A stretch of DNA of 64,000 nucleotides from CBFIGX01 sp965662265 (GTDB lineage Bacteria > Bacteroidota > Bacteroidia > Flavobacteriales > UBA7430), in NCBI GenBank assembly GCA_965662265.1, contig CBFIGX010000009.1:1-64000 (forward strand). The letters run 5' to 3'. The position numbers and the translations under genes are program-made. The stretch's first letter is position 1, and every line of letters starts with the position of its first letter. The notes beneath the pieces were generated by a model. It searched no databases, had not been told where the DNA came from, and saw only the letters and a program-made list of their open reading frames with translations. This document shows, one piece after another, positions 8,214 through 17,135 of this stretch.

Positions 8214-11200
8214 TTAATTTAACAATGGGAAATAATAATTTTGTTGCGCAGCTTTCATTTTAAGAAGATATCCTTGACCTGGAATAAAATTTCCTATTTG
8301 ATTAAATGGCCCCATTTCAGGCCAATAAAATTCACCGTTATTATTTTTTATAATTTTAACATCGTCAACAATTGACTCAAGAGTAGATACAACATCTTGC
8401 TGCTCTCGTAAAGTATAACCTACCGTATTCCATCCCTCAGAAAGATCTATCATAACAGGCTCAAGTGTAGACGCACAATTTTCAACCATTTCGGTCAAAA
8501 CTAGCATGGAATCATTTAGAATACTTAATTCTTCCATTGTCGAGTCATAAATACATGAACCATCAGGGTCATTAGCAGAAGGGTTATAATTATCGGCTAA
8601 TTGAGACATACAACCAACAATTCTAGTTGTTTGACACAAATCATTATCTAAATTTGCTAGAGGATCAAACTCTAAGTAGGCTGAATTTGTACAACCTTCA
8701 ACAATCAATATTTGACAAGAACCATCTGAAAAATCAACAACTGCATTGTACTCTAAATAGAGACTATCCCTACAACCACCTAATAGATATTCACAAGAAC
8801 CATCATCTGTATTTGCAAGAGAATTGTAATTTATTGCAGAGTAATCTAAACAACCTTCTAAAACATAATAACAAGAACCATCATCGGTATTAGCTAAATT
8901 ATTAAAATTCATTGCCGAATTATCCGTACAACCAAAAAGAACATTTATGCATGAACCGTCTGGTGTGTTTGCATTTTCATTATAATTTAGTGCTAAATCA
9001 TTTGTACATCCGTATATATGCTCAATACAAGAATCATCTTGAGCTGTTGCTAAAGAATTATAATTGAATGCATTGACGTCAGTACATCCATACACCAAAA
9101 TAGTTGCACAGCTTTGATCATCAATATTTGCTAGAGGATTGAATTCTACAAAATTATCATTAACACATCCTAATACGATTAAATTTTGGCAAGAATTATC
9201 ATTTATATTTGCTAAAACATTGTACTCTAAATACTCTATTTCAGTACAGCCTTCAATGCCAACAGTAACACACAAATCCATGGAGTGAACATTTCCGGTA
9301 GAATCGTACTCTATATAACTATCATCCATACAAGTATACATAGCTTCTATACAAGAGCCATCATCTGTATTAACTAAGGGAGAATAATTAACAGAATTTG
9401 GATTATAACATCCTAGAACAATTGGCGTTTCACATAAAGACTGGTCATTAATATTACCAAGAGGATTGTAATCAATATAGTTACTGTCTAAACATGCAAA
9501 TACAAAGTCAACACATGTACCATCATCAACATTGGCTTGATCATTATAGTTGAATGAATTAAGGTCTGTACAGCCTTCGACTATTATATTAAGACATAGG
9601 ACGTCATTGTTTGTATTTGCCATTGAATCGTACTCAAGGTATGATTGATTTAGACAACCGACAAAGACTGGCTCACAACTACCATCATCGATGCTTGCAT
9701 TAGCATCATAATTAAATGCAGTAGGGTCAGTACATCCATATGCATATGAACAAGTTTCGTTATTAACATTAGTGTTTGCTGCAACAGTAGAATTATATAT
9801 AGGAGAATTTGTATCGGCCATAGGGAAATAATTCTCTGCTAAAGGATCAATACACACATCTGAACTTGATCTAAAACCAAAGTCATACAAACATGGGTCA
9901 GAAAAATCACTTACTGAAACCTGATTAACATTTGCTGTTGGATCATAATTGGTAATAAAACCAAAATCGAATATACATCCATATACAAATGGTATACAAG
10001 AACCATCATCTGTATTTGCATTTAAATCGTAATTAAAAGCTAGATTGTCTGTACAACCCATAACTGTTTGAATACAAGAACCATCATCTGAGTTAGCCTG
10101 AACATTAAAGTTTAGAGCGGATGGACTAATACAACCTTCTATCAGAGGGATACAAGAATTGTCATCAATATTAGCCATTTCATTATAATTTAGGCTATTA
10201 GGATTCATACAACCAGAAATTGGTGCAATACAAGAACCATCGGGAGAATTTGCTGAAGAATTATAGTTTAATGCCATAGGGTTGGTACAACCATATACAG
10301 AAAAAACACATGAATTATTATCAGTGTTAGCTGAGGCATTATAATTTAAAGCAGTATCCACCATACAACCTTCTATTACAGGAATACATGAATCGTCACT
10401 AAGGTTAGCTTCTGGGTTAAAATTAAATGCCACTGGACTCATACATCCTAATACAGGCTCAACACAAGAACCATTATCTGTATTTGCATTTGGATTAAAA
10501 TTTATAGAGGATGCGTCCATACATCCGTAAATTATTGAAATACATGAACCATCGTCGGTATTCGACAGATTATCATAGTTTAAAGCATTGGGATTAGTAC
10601 AGCCTTCAATCACCATAATACATGTTTGACTATCTGTATTAGCCTCTGGGTTAAAATTAAATGCCAATTCATCCATACAACCAGATATAATAGGAATGCA
10701 ACTACCGTTATTTTGAGTTGCTAGAGGGTCATAATTAATTGCATTACTGTTGGTACATCCGTATACTGGATAAGCGCACAAACCATTATCGGTATTAGCA
10801 TTCAAGTTGAAGTTTAGTGCCTCTGCATCTGTACAACCGTAGACAGGAAATTGACAATCTAAATCGGAAATATTGGCTAATTCGTTATAATTTAATGCAA
10901 GTGGATTGGTGCAACCGTACACAACATCTTCACATGAAGCGTCATCTATGTTTGCAAATGGGTTAAAATTAAATGCTGTATTATTAGTACACCCCATTAC
11001 TACTGGAACACAAGAGCCGTTATCTGTATTAGCAAGTTCATTAAAATTAAATGATGAAGAATCCGTACAACCTAAAACAACATCTACACAAGGATTTGAA
11101 TCATCTGAAGCAGATACAGAGTTTATATTTGAATTCGGATTAAAATTAAAAGAGGATGGATCCATACAACCGTATAATGGCATAATACATGAATTATCAT

Positions 11201-13187
11201 CAAAGTCAGCATAAGGGTCAAAATTCAGGGCACTAGAATTTGTACACCCCATATCATTTCCACAATCAACTATTTGATAGTTTGCAGACTCAATGAGAAT
11301 AATGTTGTTATTGGAGTAAATTACCTCGTCAATTATTATTTCATATAAAACATTAGAGTTTACCAATTGAAAAGTAAGTGGTGTAAATGGTTGCGCACCG
11401 TCTATTTCAGGAGTAGCAGTATCATCACCCCAAACGGCTAAGGTACCATCAAAAACACTCATCTGAATAGAACCTACTACCAAGCCTGTATTTGATATGG
11501 CCAAAATATATGCACCCTCATTTGTTATTGGTAATGAGTTTATGGCTTCATCTAGGAAGCCAACAATCATATTTGCTCCTGTATTACCTGTATACTGCTG
11601 TGGTATTTCACATGGTGTAATATAAAGACAGGAACCATCATCCATTGTTGCATAGTCTTCATAATTAATTGCACTCACATCCATACATCCGTTAAAGTAA
11701 CAGGAACCATCATCTATACTTGCATCTAACAAAAAGTTTGATGCATCTTGGTTCATACAACCATAAACAATAAGTACTTGACAAAATCCTGTATCGTAAT
11801 TCGCATTAGAATCATACTCCATATAGGCAGGATCCATACATCCGAAAACTTTTTCAATACAAGAACCATTGTCTGTATTGGCTTGATGATCAAAATTCAG
11901 TGCCTCAGAATCCAAACAACCATAAACTTTAGCAATACATGATCCGTCATTTGCATTAGCTTCAGGATTGTAATTGAAAGCATCAGAGTCATCACATCCA
12001 AACACTAATGGTATACAAGACCCATCATCTATTTCAGCTAAAGGATTGTAGTTCAATGAAAAAATTTCTGTACAACCATATGAATAAGGAGTAATGCAAG
12101 AGCCGTCACTAGTATTAGCTTGGGGGTTATACTCTTCAAAATTTGAACTGGTACAACCTAAAACTACTGGTATACATGAATCGTCATCTATTGTTGCAAT
12201 TTCTGAATAGTTAAAAGCTTCAGAATCCATACAACCATAAACTATTATTGTACCACATGAACCATCATCAATATTGGCATTCACATTATACTCCATGTAT
12301 AAATCATTCATACATCCATAAACTACAGGGGTAATACAAGATTCGTCGTCTGTATTTGCAGTTACAGAAAATTCTAAATAATCATTATTTGTACAGCCAT
12401 ATATTCTATATGTTGCACATGAGTTATCATCTATATTAGCTTCTGAGTTATATTCTAAATAGTTTTCATTAGTACAACCTTCAACAATGAGTATTAAACA
12501 AGTACCATTATCGTTGTTAGCATCTTGGTTATATTCGAGATATAAAGGATCTGTACAACCTTCAATTATGGCTGTAAGACAAGAACCATCAAATATGTTA
12601 GCTTCTGGGTTATATTCAATATATCCAGGAATTGTACAACCGGGTATATTGTCACTAAGTGTGCTGCAAGTTCCATCATCTAATGTAGCGTCACTATTAT
12701 ACTCTTGATAATTTTGATTGGTGCAGCCATACACATTACCTAAGTTATCGCACACGGGTGTAAATTCAAGAGATGTACCTAATATCTGTATACCGTTTAC
12801 CTCAAATGTAATAGTTGGACTATATGCTACATCATAAATAACGCCTTCTGATTTTGCCTTTAACACTACTGGATCTAGAGACATGAGGCCATCCTGCACA
12901 GAATTTGCAGCGTCGTTCCCCCATACTGCAAGTGTTTGTTGTTGGCTATTCCACTCAATTGCCCCTACACAATACCATTGATCGTTAAGGTTCATAAATG
13001 CTCCCAAACTATCACCATCAGACAATATTTCATTGTTAAGTGCTTCTTGGTTAACCATAATAATCATGTTAGAACCCGTGTTTTGATAACCAAAATTTAG
13101 CTCACATGATTGAGAGTTTGAAATGCCGTGTAATAGACCAAAAACAACTAAGCATATAGCTTTATATGAATGGGGGGGATAAATCAT
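8214..13187 (-). CDS. secreted cysteine-repeat protein with about 47 motifs and no sorting tail, paralog 3 (1657 aa)
   Basis: I chose the ATG at 13187. A longer reading from TTG at 13208 would start inside a TAAATTTG promoter motif. The N-terminus (MIYPPHSYKAICLVVFGLL) is a signal peptide whose two prolines are encoded by a C7 run. One NTGxNM domain follows, then 14 cysteine motifs, a second domain (NTGANMIV) and about 33 more motifs, about 47 in total by hand count. YLEYN-type motifs dominate the two ends of the array and ALNYN/AFNFN-type motifs the middle. There is almost no coiled coil. The GWNTVGYTL...GQGYLLKM domain is present, but the protein stops at FPLLN, just where the paralogs continue into the sorting-like tail. 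It may be a truncated or retained variant; the very long open frame argues against simple decay. Confidence 0.85.
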   Translation of the reverse strand: MIYPPHSYKAICLVVFGLLHGISNSQSCELNFGYQNTGSNMIIMVNQEALNNEILSDGDSLGAFMNLNDQWYCVGAIEWNSQQQTLAVWGNDAANSVQDGLMSLDPVVLKAKSEGVIYDVAYSPTITFEVNGIQILGTSLEFTPVCDNLGNVYGCTNQNYQEYNSDATLDDGTCSTLSDNIPGCTIPGYIEYNPEANIFDGSCLTAIIEGCTDPLYLEYNQDANNDNGTCLILIVEGCTNENYLEYNSEANIDDNSCATYRIYGCTNNDYLEFSVTANTDDESCITPVVYGCMNDLYMEYNVNANIDDGSCGTIIVYGCMDSEAFNYSEIATIDDDSCIPVVLGCTSSNFEEYNPQANTSDGSCITPYSYGCTEIFSLNYNPLAEIDDGSCIPLVFGCDDSDAFNYNPEANANDGSCIAKVYGCLDSEALNFDHQANTDNGSCIEKVFGCMDPAYMEYDSNANYDTGFCQVLIVYGCMNQDASNFLLDASIDDGSCYFNGCMDVSAINYEDYATMDDGSCLYITPCEIPQQYTGNTGANMIVGFLDEAINSLPITNEGAYILAISNTGLVVGSIQMSVFDGTLAVWGDDTATPEIDGAQPFTPLTFQLVNSNVLYEIIIDEVIYSNNNIILIESANYQIVDCGNDMGCTNSSALNFDPYADFDDNSCIMPLYGCMDPSSFNFNPNSNINSVSASDDSNPCVDVVLGCTDSSSFNFNELANTDNGSCVPVVMGCTNNTAFNFNPFANIDDASCEDVVYGCTNPLALNYNELANISDLDCQFPVYGCTDAEALNFNLNANTDNGLCAYPVYGCTNSNAINYDPLATQNNGSCIPIISGCMDELAFNFNPEANTDSQTCIMVIEGCTNPNALNYDNLSNTDDGSCISIIYGCMDASSINFNPNANTDNGSCVEPVLGCMSPVAFNFNPEANLSDDSCIPVIEGCMVDTALNYNASANTDNNSCVFSVYGCTNPMALNYNSSANSPDGSCIAPISGCMNPNSLNYNEMANIDDNSCIPLIEGCISPSALNFNVQANSDDGSCIQTVMGCTDNLAFNYDLNANTDDGSCIPFVYGCIFDFGFITNYDPTANVNQVSVSDFSDPCLYDFGFRSSSDVCIDPLAENYFPMADTNSPIYNSTVAANTNVNNETCSYAYGCTDPTAFNYDANASIDDGSCEPVFVGCLNQSYLEYDSMANTNNDVLCLNIIVEGCTDLNSFNYNDQANVDDGTCVDFVFACLDSNYIDYNPLGNINDQSLCETPIVLGCYNPNSVNYSPLVNTDDGSCIEAMYTCMDDSYIEYDSTGNVHSMDLCVTVGIEGCTEIEYLEYNVLANINDNSCQNLIVLGCVNDNFVEFNPLANIDDQSCATILVYGCTDVNAFNYNSLATAQDDSCIEHIYGCTNDLALNYNENANTPDGSCINVLFGCTDNSAMNFNNLANTDDGSCYYVLEGCLDYSAINYNSLANTDDGSCEYLLGGCRDSLYLEYNAVVDFSDGSCQILIVEGCTNSAYLEFDPLANLDNDLCQTTRIVGCMSQLADNYNPSANDPDGSCIYDSTMEELSILNDSMLVLTEMVENCASTLEPVMIDLSEGWNTVGYTLREQQDVVSTLESIVDDVKIIKNNNGEFYWPEMGPFNQIGNFIPGQGYLLKMKAAQQNYYFPLLN
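13172..13178 (-). promoter_or_regulatory. C7 homopolymer inside the first codons of paralog 3
   Basis: The run lies 27 bases downstream of the -7 motif, the same spacing as in paralogs 0 and 2, but here the only in-frame ATG is upstream of it. The tract is therefore coding (ATG ATT TAT then C7). Gain or loss of one C would shift the reading frame. Confidence 0.6.
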
Positions 13188-13205
13188 AATGGATACAGTT
13201 TCCTT

Positions 13206-13213
13206 CAAATTTA
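13206..13213 (-). promoter_or_regulatory. -7 promoter motif for paralog 3
   Basis: The minus strand reads TAAATTTG. A transcript starting about five bases downstream would begin near 13200 and give a leader of roughly 12 bases before the ATG at 13187. Confidence 0.5.
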
Positions 13214-13259
13214 ATAAAACATTTGATATATAAAAAATGATATATCATATGTTTAAAAA

Positions 13260-13287
13260 AAAAAGAGCTGCAATTGCAGCTCTTTTT
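13260..13287 (-). terminator. 28-bp perfect palindrome, terminator after paralog 4
   Basis: Bases 13265-13282 (GAGCTGCAATTGCAGCTC) are perfectly palindromic and flanked by A5 and T5. The element begins about 22 bases past the stop at 13310. Its design equals that at 4575-4602, though the stem sequence differs. Confidence 0.8.
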
Positions 13288-13309
13288 GTAATAGATTAAA
13301 TAGGTATTA

Positions 13310-16255
13310 TTATCTAACCATTTTCTTTTCTACAGTTCCGTCATTGTACATGTACAATAAAACTTCACCAGCAAATTGATCTTCAGGATTAACCTCTTGA
13401 CCTAACATATTAACAACTCTTACTAGAGAACGTATATCGTTAGGGTGCGTATCAATTTCCATTTCAAGTGCCCAAGAAGGTACAGTTGATTGAAGAACTC
13501 TGTAGTCATCACGGTTAATAGCGTGATCAAAGATAAACTCAGGATTACCAGTAGCTTCATCCTTAACACGAACTTGGTAACCTTGACCAGGTTGAAGCAT
13601 TCCTAAACCATCAAACATGAAGTCTGGCCAGTAGAATAAACCTTCATTGTTCTTAACAATGTTGATGTTATCTTGAACATTTTCTTCAGTTCCAAATTGA
13701 GCCTCAAACTGAGCAACAACTGGAGATTCATGGTGTAGGTAGTAAGCAACTGTATTCCAACCAGTATGTAAATCAATTTCGATAGGTGCTCTATGGTAGT
13801 TTAATGAGTCAGTAATTAAACCTTCTAGCACAATGTGTGCAGCATCGTTATCAGCGTAACGTTGTGCCCAATCAGCATCTAAAGAATCATAGTCAGATGA
13901 CCACTGTGCAATTGTAGCAGCTAATAATGCTTCATCAGCAGCCTCATCAGCAGCAAATGCTACAGCAGCAGAATCTAATAGATAAGCAATCTCTGCTTGG
14001 TAATCAGCATGAGTGAAATCCATAGAATCCGTCCAGAATTGAATAGTGTTATTTAAAAACAATAAATCAGCAGCTTCGTCTTCAGCAAATGCTGTAGCAG
14101 CAGAATCTAAAGTAAACTCGTATAAAGCAGTCCAATCAGCAATAGTTTGAGCTAATAATGCTTCATCAGCAGCCTCATCGGCAGCAAATGCTACAGCAGC
14201 TGAGTCTAAAGTATAAGCCAATAATGCGTCAAAGTGCTCTACAGTATCTTCGAAACTTTCATAAGCAGCAATAAGGTCTGTTACAATATGACCAGTTGCC
14301 ATTGCACCATCTTGATATAAATCATTAGCATGGTTAAAGTCTGAACCAACCCATTCGTTGTTTGAGTCATCATCATCACCACCAAATGTGTACATTACAT
14401 CACCTTCTACACCTGTTGTAGCGTCAAAGTCATAGTAAGTATACGAAGACCAATCACAAGAACCATCATCTTCAGTGGCCTCAGAATCATAGTTAGATGC
14501 GTATGGGTAAGTACAACCAGGAACTTGTGTTTGACACATAGATAGGTCGTTAAAGTTCGCTGCAATACCAGAATTTGAAAGTAGTCCTGTATTTAAATCC
14601 ATTGTCATGTTTTCACCAAACGGATTACCATAGTTAGTTGCATTATCATGGATTGATGCTACATCTACATCAGCACCAGCATAGTTAACGAAATTATTAT
14701 CTAAACAACCGATAGATATTTGAGTAGCACAAGAACCATCATCAGATGTTGCCATTGGACTAAACTCCATAAAGTTAGGGTCTGTACATCCTTCGTCGAA
14801 GAGAGAGCCAATAACAATAGAGTTAGCAGTAACATAAGTATTTTCTTGGTAAGTACCATCGTAACCAGAGGTAGCGTATGTAACAGTAGCATTGTAAACA
14901 ACACCCTCTCTTTGCACTAGCCACTTCAACTCTTCACCAGGAGCAAAACCATTTACAATACCGTTGTCAGCACCGAATACAGCTAAACCTTGCTGATCGC
15001 CGTCCCATCCACATAAAGAACCACCGTTTTGTAAACCTGAAATCGCAGAGTATCCTACAAAAGCTTGCTCTAAGCGACCTGTTTCGTATACTGCAGCAAC
15101 TAAATCGCCTTCTTGAATGTTAGAAACATCAGAATTCCAAATACCTGCATTGTTTACTGGGAATAAAACTGACATGTTATTAGATGTTACAGCAACAGAA
15201 GTATTTTCTTCATCTGAAGCACAAGTAAAGTTTACACCTTCAATAACACATGCACCATCTTCACCCTCAGGAATATTTAAGTTAGCAGCACCATCATAAT
15301 TAGAAGCTGCTGGATTAGTACAACCAGTTACAATTTCAGTTTGACAATCTCCATTGTCAACTTCATAACCAGCGCCATTAGCAGAAGCGTAATCATCATA
15401 ACTTGGGATACCATCATAAAATTCTGCAAAACCAGAATCAGTACAACCTAACAAACCAGAACATGTTCCAGCATCAGTAGCTGAAGCATCATAGTTATCA
15501 TAAGCGTCATCTTGACATCCTACAACTTCAAATTCATCACATACACCATCACCGTCAGCGTCTGAAATACAGTTTCCATCACAATCGTATGCGAAATCTG
15601 GATAATCACATGAACCTGGGTCAGTAGCATTAGGATTGAAGTTACAAGCTGTTTCATCTTGACAACCAACTACTTCATCTTCATCACATACACCATCTAA
15701 ATCTGCATCATTTATACAAATACCATCACAGCCATAACCTGGCTCTGGATAAGTACAAGAAGCATCGTCAGTGTAATTTACATCAGCGTACATAAACATA
15801 GCATTACAAGCACTAGCGTCAGTACAACCAGCACCACCATCAATAGTAGCATCAGTTATATTAACAATACCATTAGTAACATATCCTGTAAACTGAGGGA
15901 TTTCAGCAACTAACAACACATTTCCATTGTGACAAATGGCAAAAGATGGTGCGTCGCCAGAACCTAATCCGTCTAGCTCAGGAGTAGATGAATCATCACC
16001 CCATAGGGCAAGACCAAAAAATCCTGTTTGAACTGATTCAAGACCTACACATTCTAATGTACCGTCTCCATCTAAATCATAAAAAGCTCCAATCTGACCG
16101 CCATCGGCAAATTGATCAAATTTTGAAGCATTAACACCAACAGTCATATTAGCACCTGTATTCGCAGGAACAACAAACATGTCGCATGTTATGTTTTGCG
16201 CCGAAACTAAATTTGTGGCAAAACAACCTAAAAGAAATAAGAAAATCTTCTTCAT
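13310..16255 (-). CDS. secreted cysteine-repeat protein, paralog 4 (981 aa, first gene of the array)
   Basis: A signal peptide (residues 1-20, ending VSAQ) precedes an NTGANMTV domain (about 22-140). Cysteine motifs interleaved with two calcium-loop-like stretches (DADLDGVCDEDEV, DADGDGVCDEFEV) follow, then a diverged second domain (about 342-490) and more motifs. Residues about 660-820 form a helical region with three related units around LDSAAVAFAADEAADEALL. A GWNTVAYYL...GQGYQVRV domain and a tail with HPNDIRSLVRVVNMLGQEV and LLYMYNDGT end the protein. It has the best promoter of the family. Secretion by T9SS is inferred from the tail. Ligand and function are unknown. Confidence 0.9.
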   Translation of the reverse strand: MKKIFLFLLGCFATNLVSAQNITCDMFVVPANTGANMTVGVNASKFDQFADGGQIGAFYDLDGDGTLECVGLESVQTGFFGLALWGDDSSTPELDGLGSGDAPSFAICHNGNVLLVAEIPQFTGYVTNGIVNITDATIDGGAGCTDASACNAMFMYADVNYTDDASCTYPEPGYGCDGICINDADLDGVCDEDEVVGCQDETACNFNPNATDPGSCDYPDFAYDCDGNCISDADGDGVCDEFEVVGCQDDAYDNYDASATDAGTCSGLLGCTDSGFAEFYDGIPSYDDYASANGAGYEVDNGDCQTEIVTGCTNPAASNYDGAANLNIPEGEDGACVIEGVNFTCASDEENTSVAVTSNNMSVLFPVNNAGIWNSDVSNIQEGDLVAAVYETGRLEQAFVGYSAISGLQNGGSLCGWDGDQQGLAVFGADNGIVNGFAPGEELKWLVQREGVVYNATVTYATSGYDGTYQENTYVTANSIVIGSLFDEGCTDPNFMEFSPMATSDDGSCATQISIGCLDNNFVNYAGADVDVASIHDNATNYGNPFGENMTMDLNTGLLSNSGIAANFNDLSMCQTQVPGCTYPYASNYDSEATEDDGSCDWSSYTYYDFDATTGVEGDVMYTFGGDDDDSNNEWVGSDFNHANDLYQDGAMATGHIVTDLIAAYESFEDTVEHFDALLAYTLDSAAVAFAADEAADEALLAQTIADWTALYEFTLDSAATAFAEDEAADLLFLNNTIQFWTDSMDFTHADYQAEIAYLLDSAAVAFAADEAADEALLAATIAQWSSDYDSLDADWAQRYADNDAAHIVLEGLITDSLNYHRAPIEIDLHTGWNTVAYYLHHESPVVAQFEAQFGTEENVQDNINIVKNNEGLFYWPDFMFDGLGMLQPGQGYQVRVKDEATGNPEFIFDHAINRDDYRVLQSTVPSWALEMEIDTHPNDIRSLVRVVNMLGQEVNPEDQFAGEVLLYMYNDGTVEKKMVR

Positions 16256-16258
16256 GTT

Positions 16259-16266
16259 GGGGGGGG
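16259..16266 (-). promoter_or_regulatory. C8 homopolymer just upstream of start codon (paralog 4)
   Basis: Eight C on the coding strand end three bases before the ATG at 16255. They are preceded by TTTTTAACTAAA, as in paralog 0. Confidence 0.6.
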
Positions 16267-16307
16267 TTTAGTTAAAAAATTATTTATTTATCACGTAAGT
16301 TAGACCT

Positions 16308-16339
16308 CAAACTTAAAAAAACAATTATAATTATCAAAA
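16308..16339 (-). promoter_or_regulatory. complete -33/-7 promoter for paralog 4
   Basis: The minus strand shows TTTTG at 16339-16335, a 19-base spacer, then TAAGTTTG at 16315-16308. This fits the Bacteroidota primary-sigma consensus (TTTG, 17-23 bases, TAnnTTTG). The leader to the ATG is about 45 bases and contains the C8 run. Nothing else recognisable was seen in the 253-base gap to the divergent gene at 16509. Confidence 0.7.
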
Positions 16340-16508
16340 GGAAAATGAATTTATTTAAAGGAACTAAAACTAATTCATGTAATTTAAACTACTCAAAGTG
16401 ATTTCAAAAAAAGTAATAATTTGAGTTATGAAAGTATTCTTACAAACAATGAATCTTTTTGTTTACCTTAGAATTGTTAACTGTTTAATCATTTAATGAA
16501 TTACAAAA

Positions 16509-17135
16509 ATGATCTTAAAAAAAATGTACAACGAGAACCCTCATCATAACACCATTTTAGAAATTGTTTTGTGCTTAAAAAATGGTGGGGTTATAATTTT
16601 TCCAACAGATACGGTATACGCCTTGGGCTGCGATGTATATAATAAGAAATCTTTGGAACGCATAGCTAGCATTAAAGGAATTAAACTGAAAGATGCAAAT
16701 TTCTCATTTATATGCCATAACCTAAGCCACCTCTCTACATTTGCTAAACAAATATCTACACCGACTTTTAAATTGTTAAAAAGAACTTTGCCAGGGCCAT
16801 TCACATTTATTTTAAATGCAACTAATAAAATCCCTAGAATATTTAGTAATAAAAAGAAAACTATTGGTATTCGAGTGCCAGACAATAATATCATTAGAGC
16901 AATTGTTAAAGAATTGGGCCGCCCCATTGCCTCTACATCTATTTATGATGAAGACGATATTATAGAGTACACAACCGACCCCGAGTTAATATTTGAAAAA
17001 TACAAACCTTATGTAGACATGGTTATACACGGAGGACAAGGAGACAATAAAGCTTCTACAGTAGTAGATTGCTCGATAGACAATAAATTTGATATAATAA
17101 GAGTAGGAAAAGGCGATTTAACACTCATCTACTAA
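16509..17135 (+). CDS. Sua5/YciO/YrdC family protein (threonylcarbamoyl-AMP synthase-like)
   Basis: The 208-residue product carries the YrdC fold marks: GGVIIFPTDTVYALGC at 26-41, KGIKLKDANFSF near 55-66, GPFTFIL near 97, IGIRVPDN near 118 and RPIASTSI near 137. The family makes L-threonylcarbamoyladenylate for the t6A modification of ANN-decoding tRNAs. The spacing of the basic residues also fits the YciO branch, so the enzyme activity is probable, not certain. A second in-frame ATG at 16524 is an equally possible start. The 3' end overlaps convergent coaE by 18 bases. Confidence 0.85.
   Translation: MILKKMYNENPHHNTILEIVLCLKNGGVIIFPTDTVYALGCDVYNKKSLERIASIKGIKLKDANFSFICHNLSHLSTFAKQISTPTFKLLKRTLPGPFTFILNATNKIPRIFSNKKKTIGIRVPDNNIIRAIVKELGRPIASTSIYDEDDIIEYTTDPELIFEKYKPYVDMVIHGGQGDNKASTVVDCSIDNKFDIIRVGKGDLTLIY

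Noticed and set aside
8627..8893. Plus-strand open frames opposite the array (also 1900-2127, 2599-2784, 3523-3708, 6477-6665, 10906-11214)
   Set aside because: They are antisense shadows of the repetitive minus-strand genes, have biased repetitive composition and no start context or homology.
8627..12760. CRISPR-like regular spacing of similar short segments
   Set aside because: The repeated cores are degenerate codons of the DDGSC...GCTD motif in one long open frame; there are no constant repeats with unrelated spacers.
13188..13208. TTG start extending paralog 3 by seven codons
   Set aside because: The TTG is the end of a TAAATTTG promoter motif, and the extension precedes, rather than belongs to, the signal peptide.
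1..16255. Horizontal acquisition of the array
   Set aside because: No integrase, transposase, flanking repeat or tRNA is present, and the promoters and terminators match the host type; base composition looks similar to the neighbours by eye.
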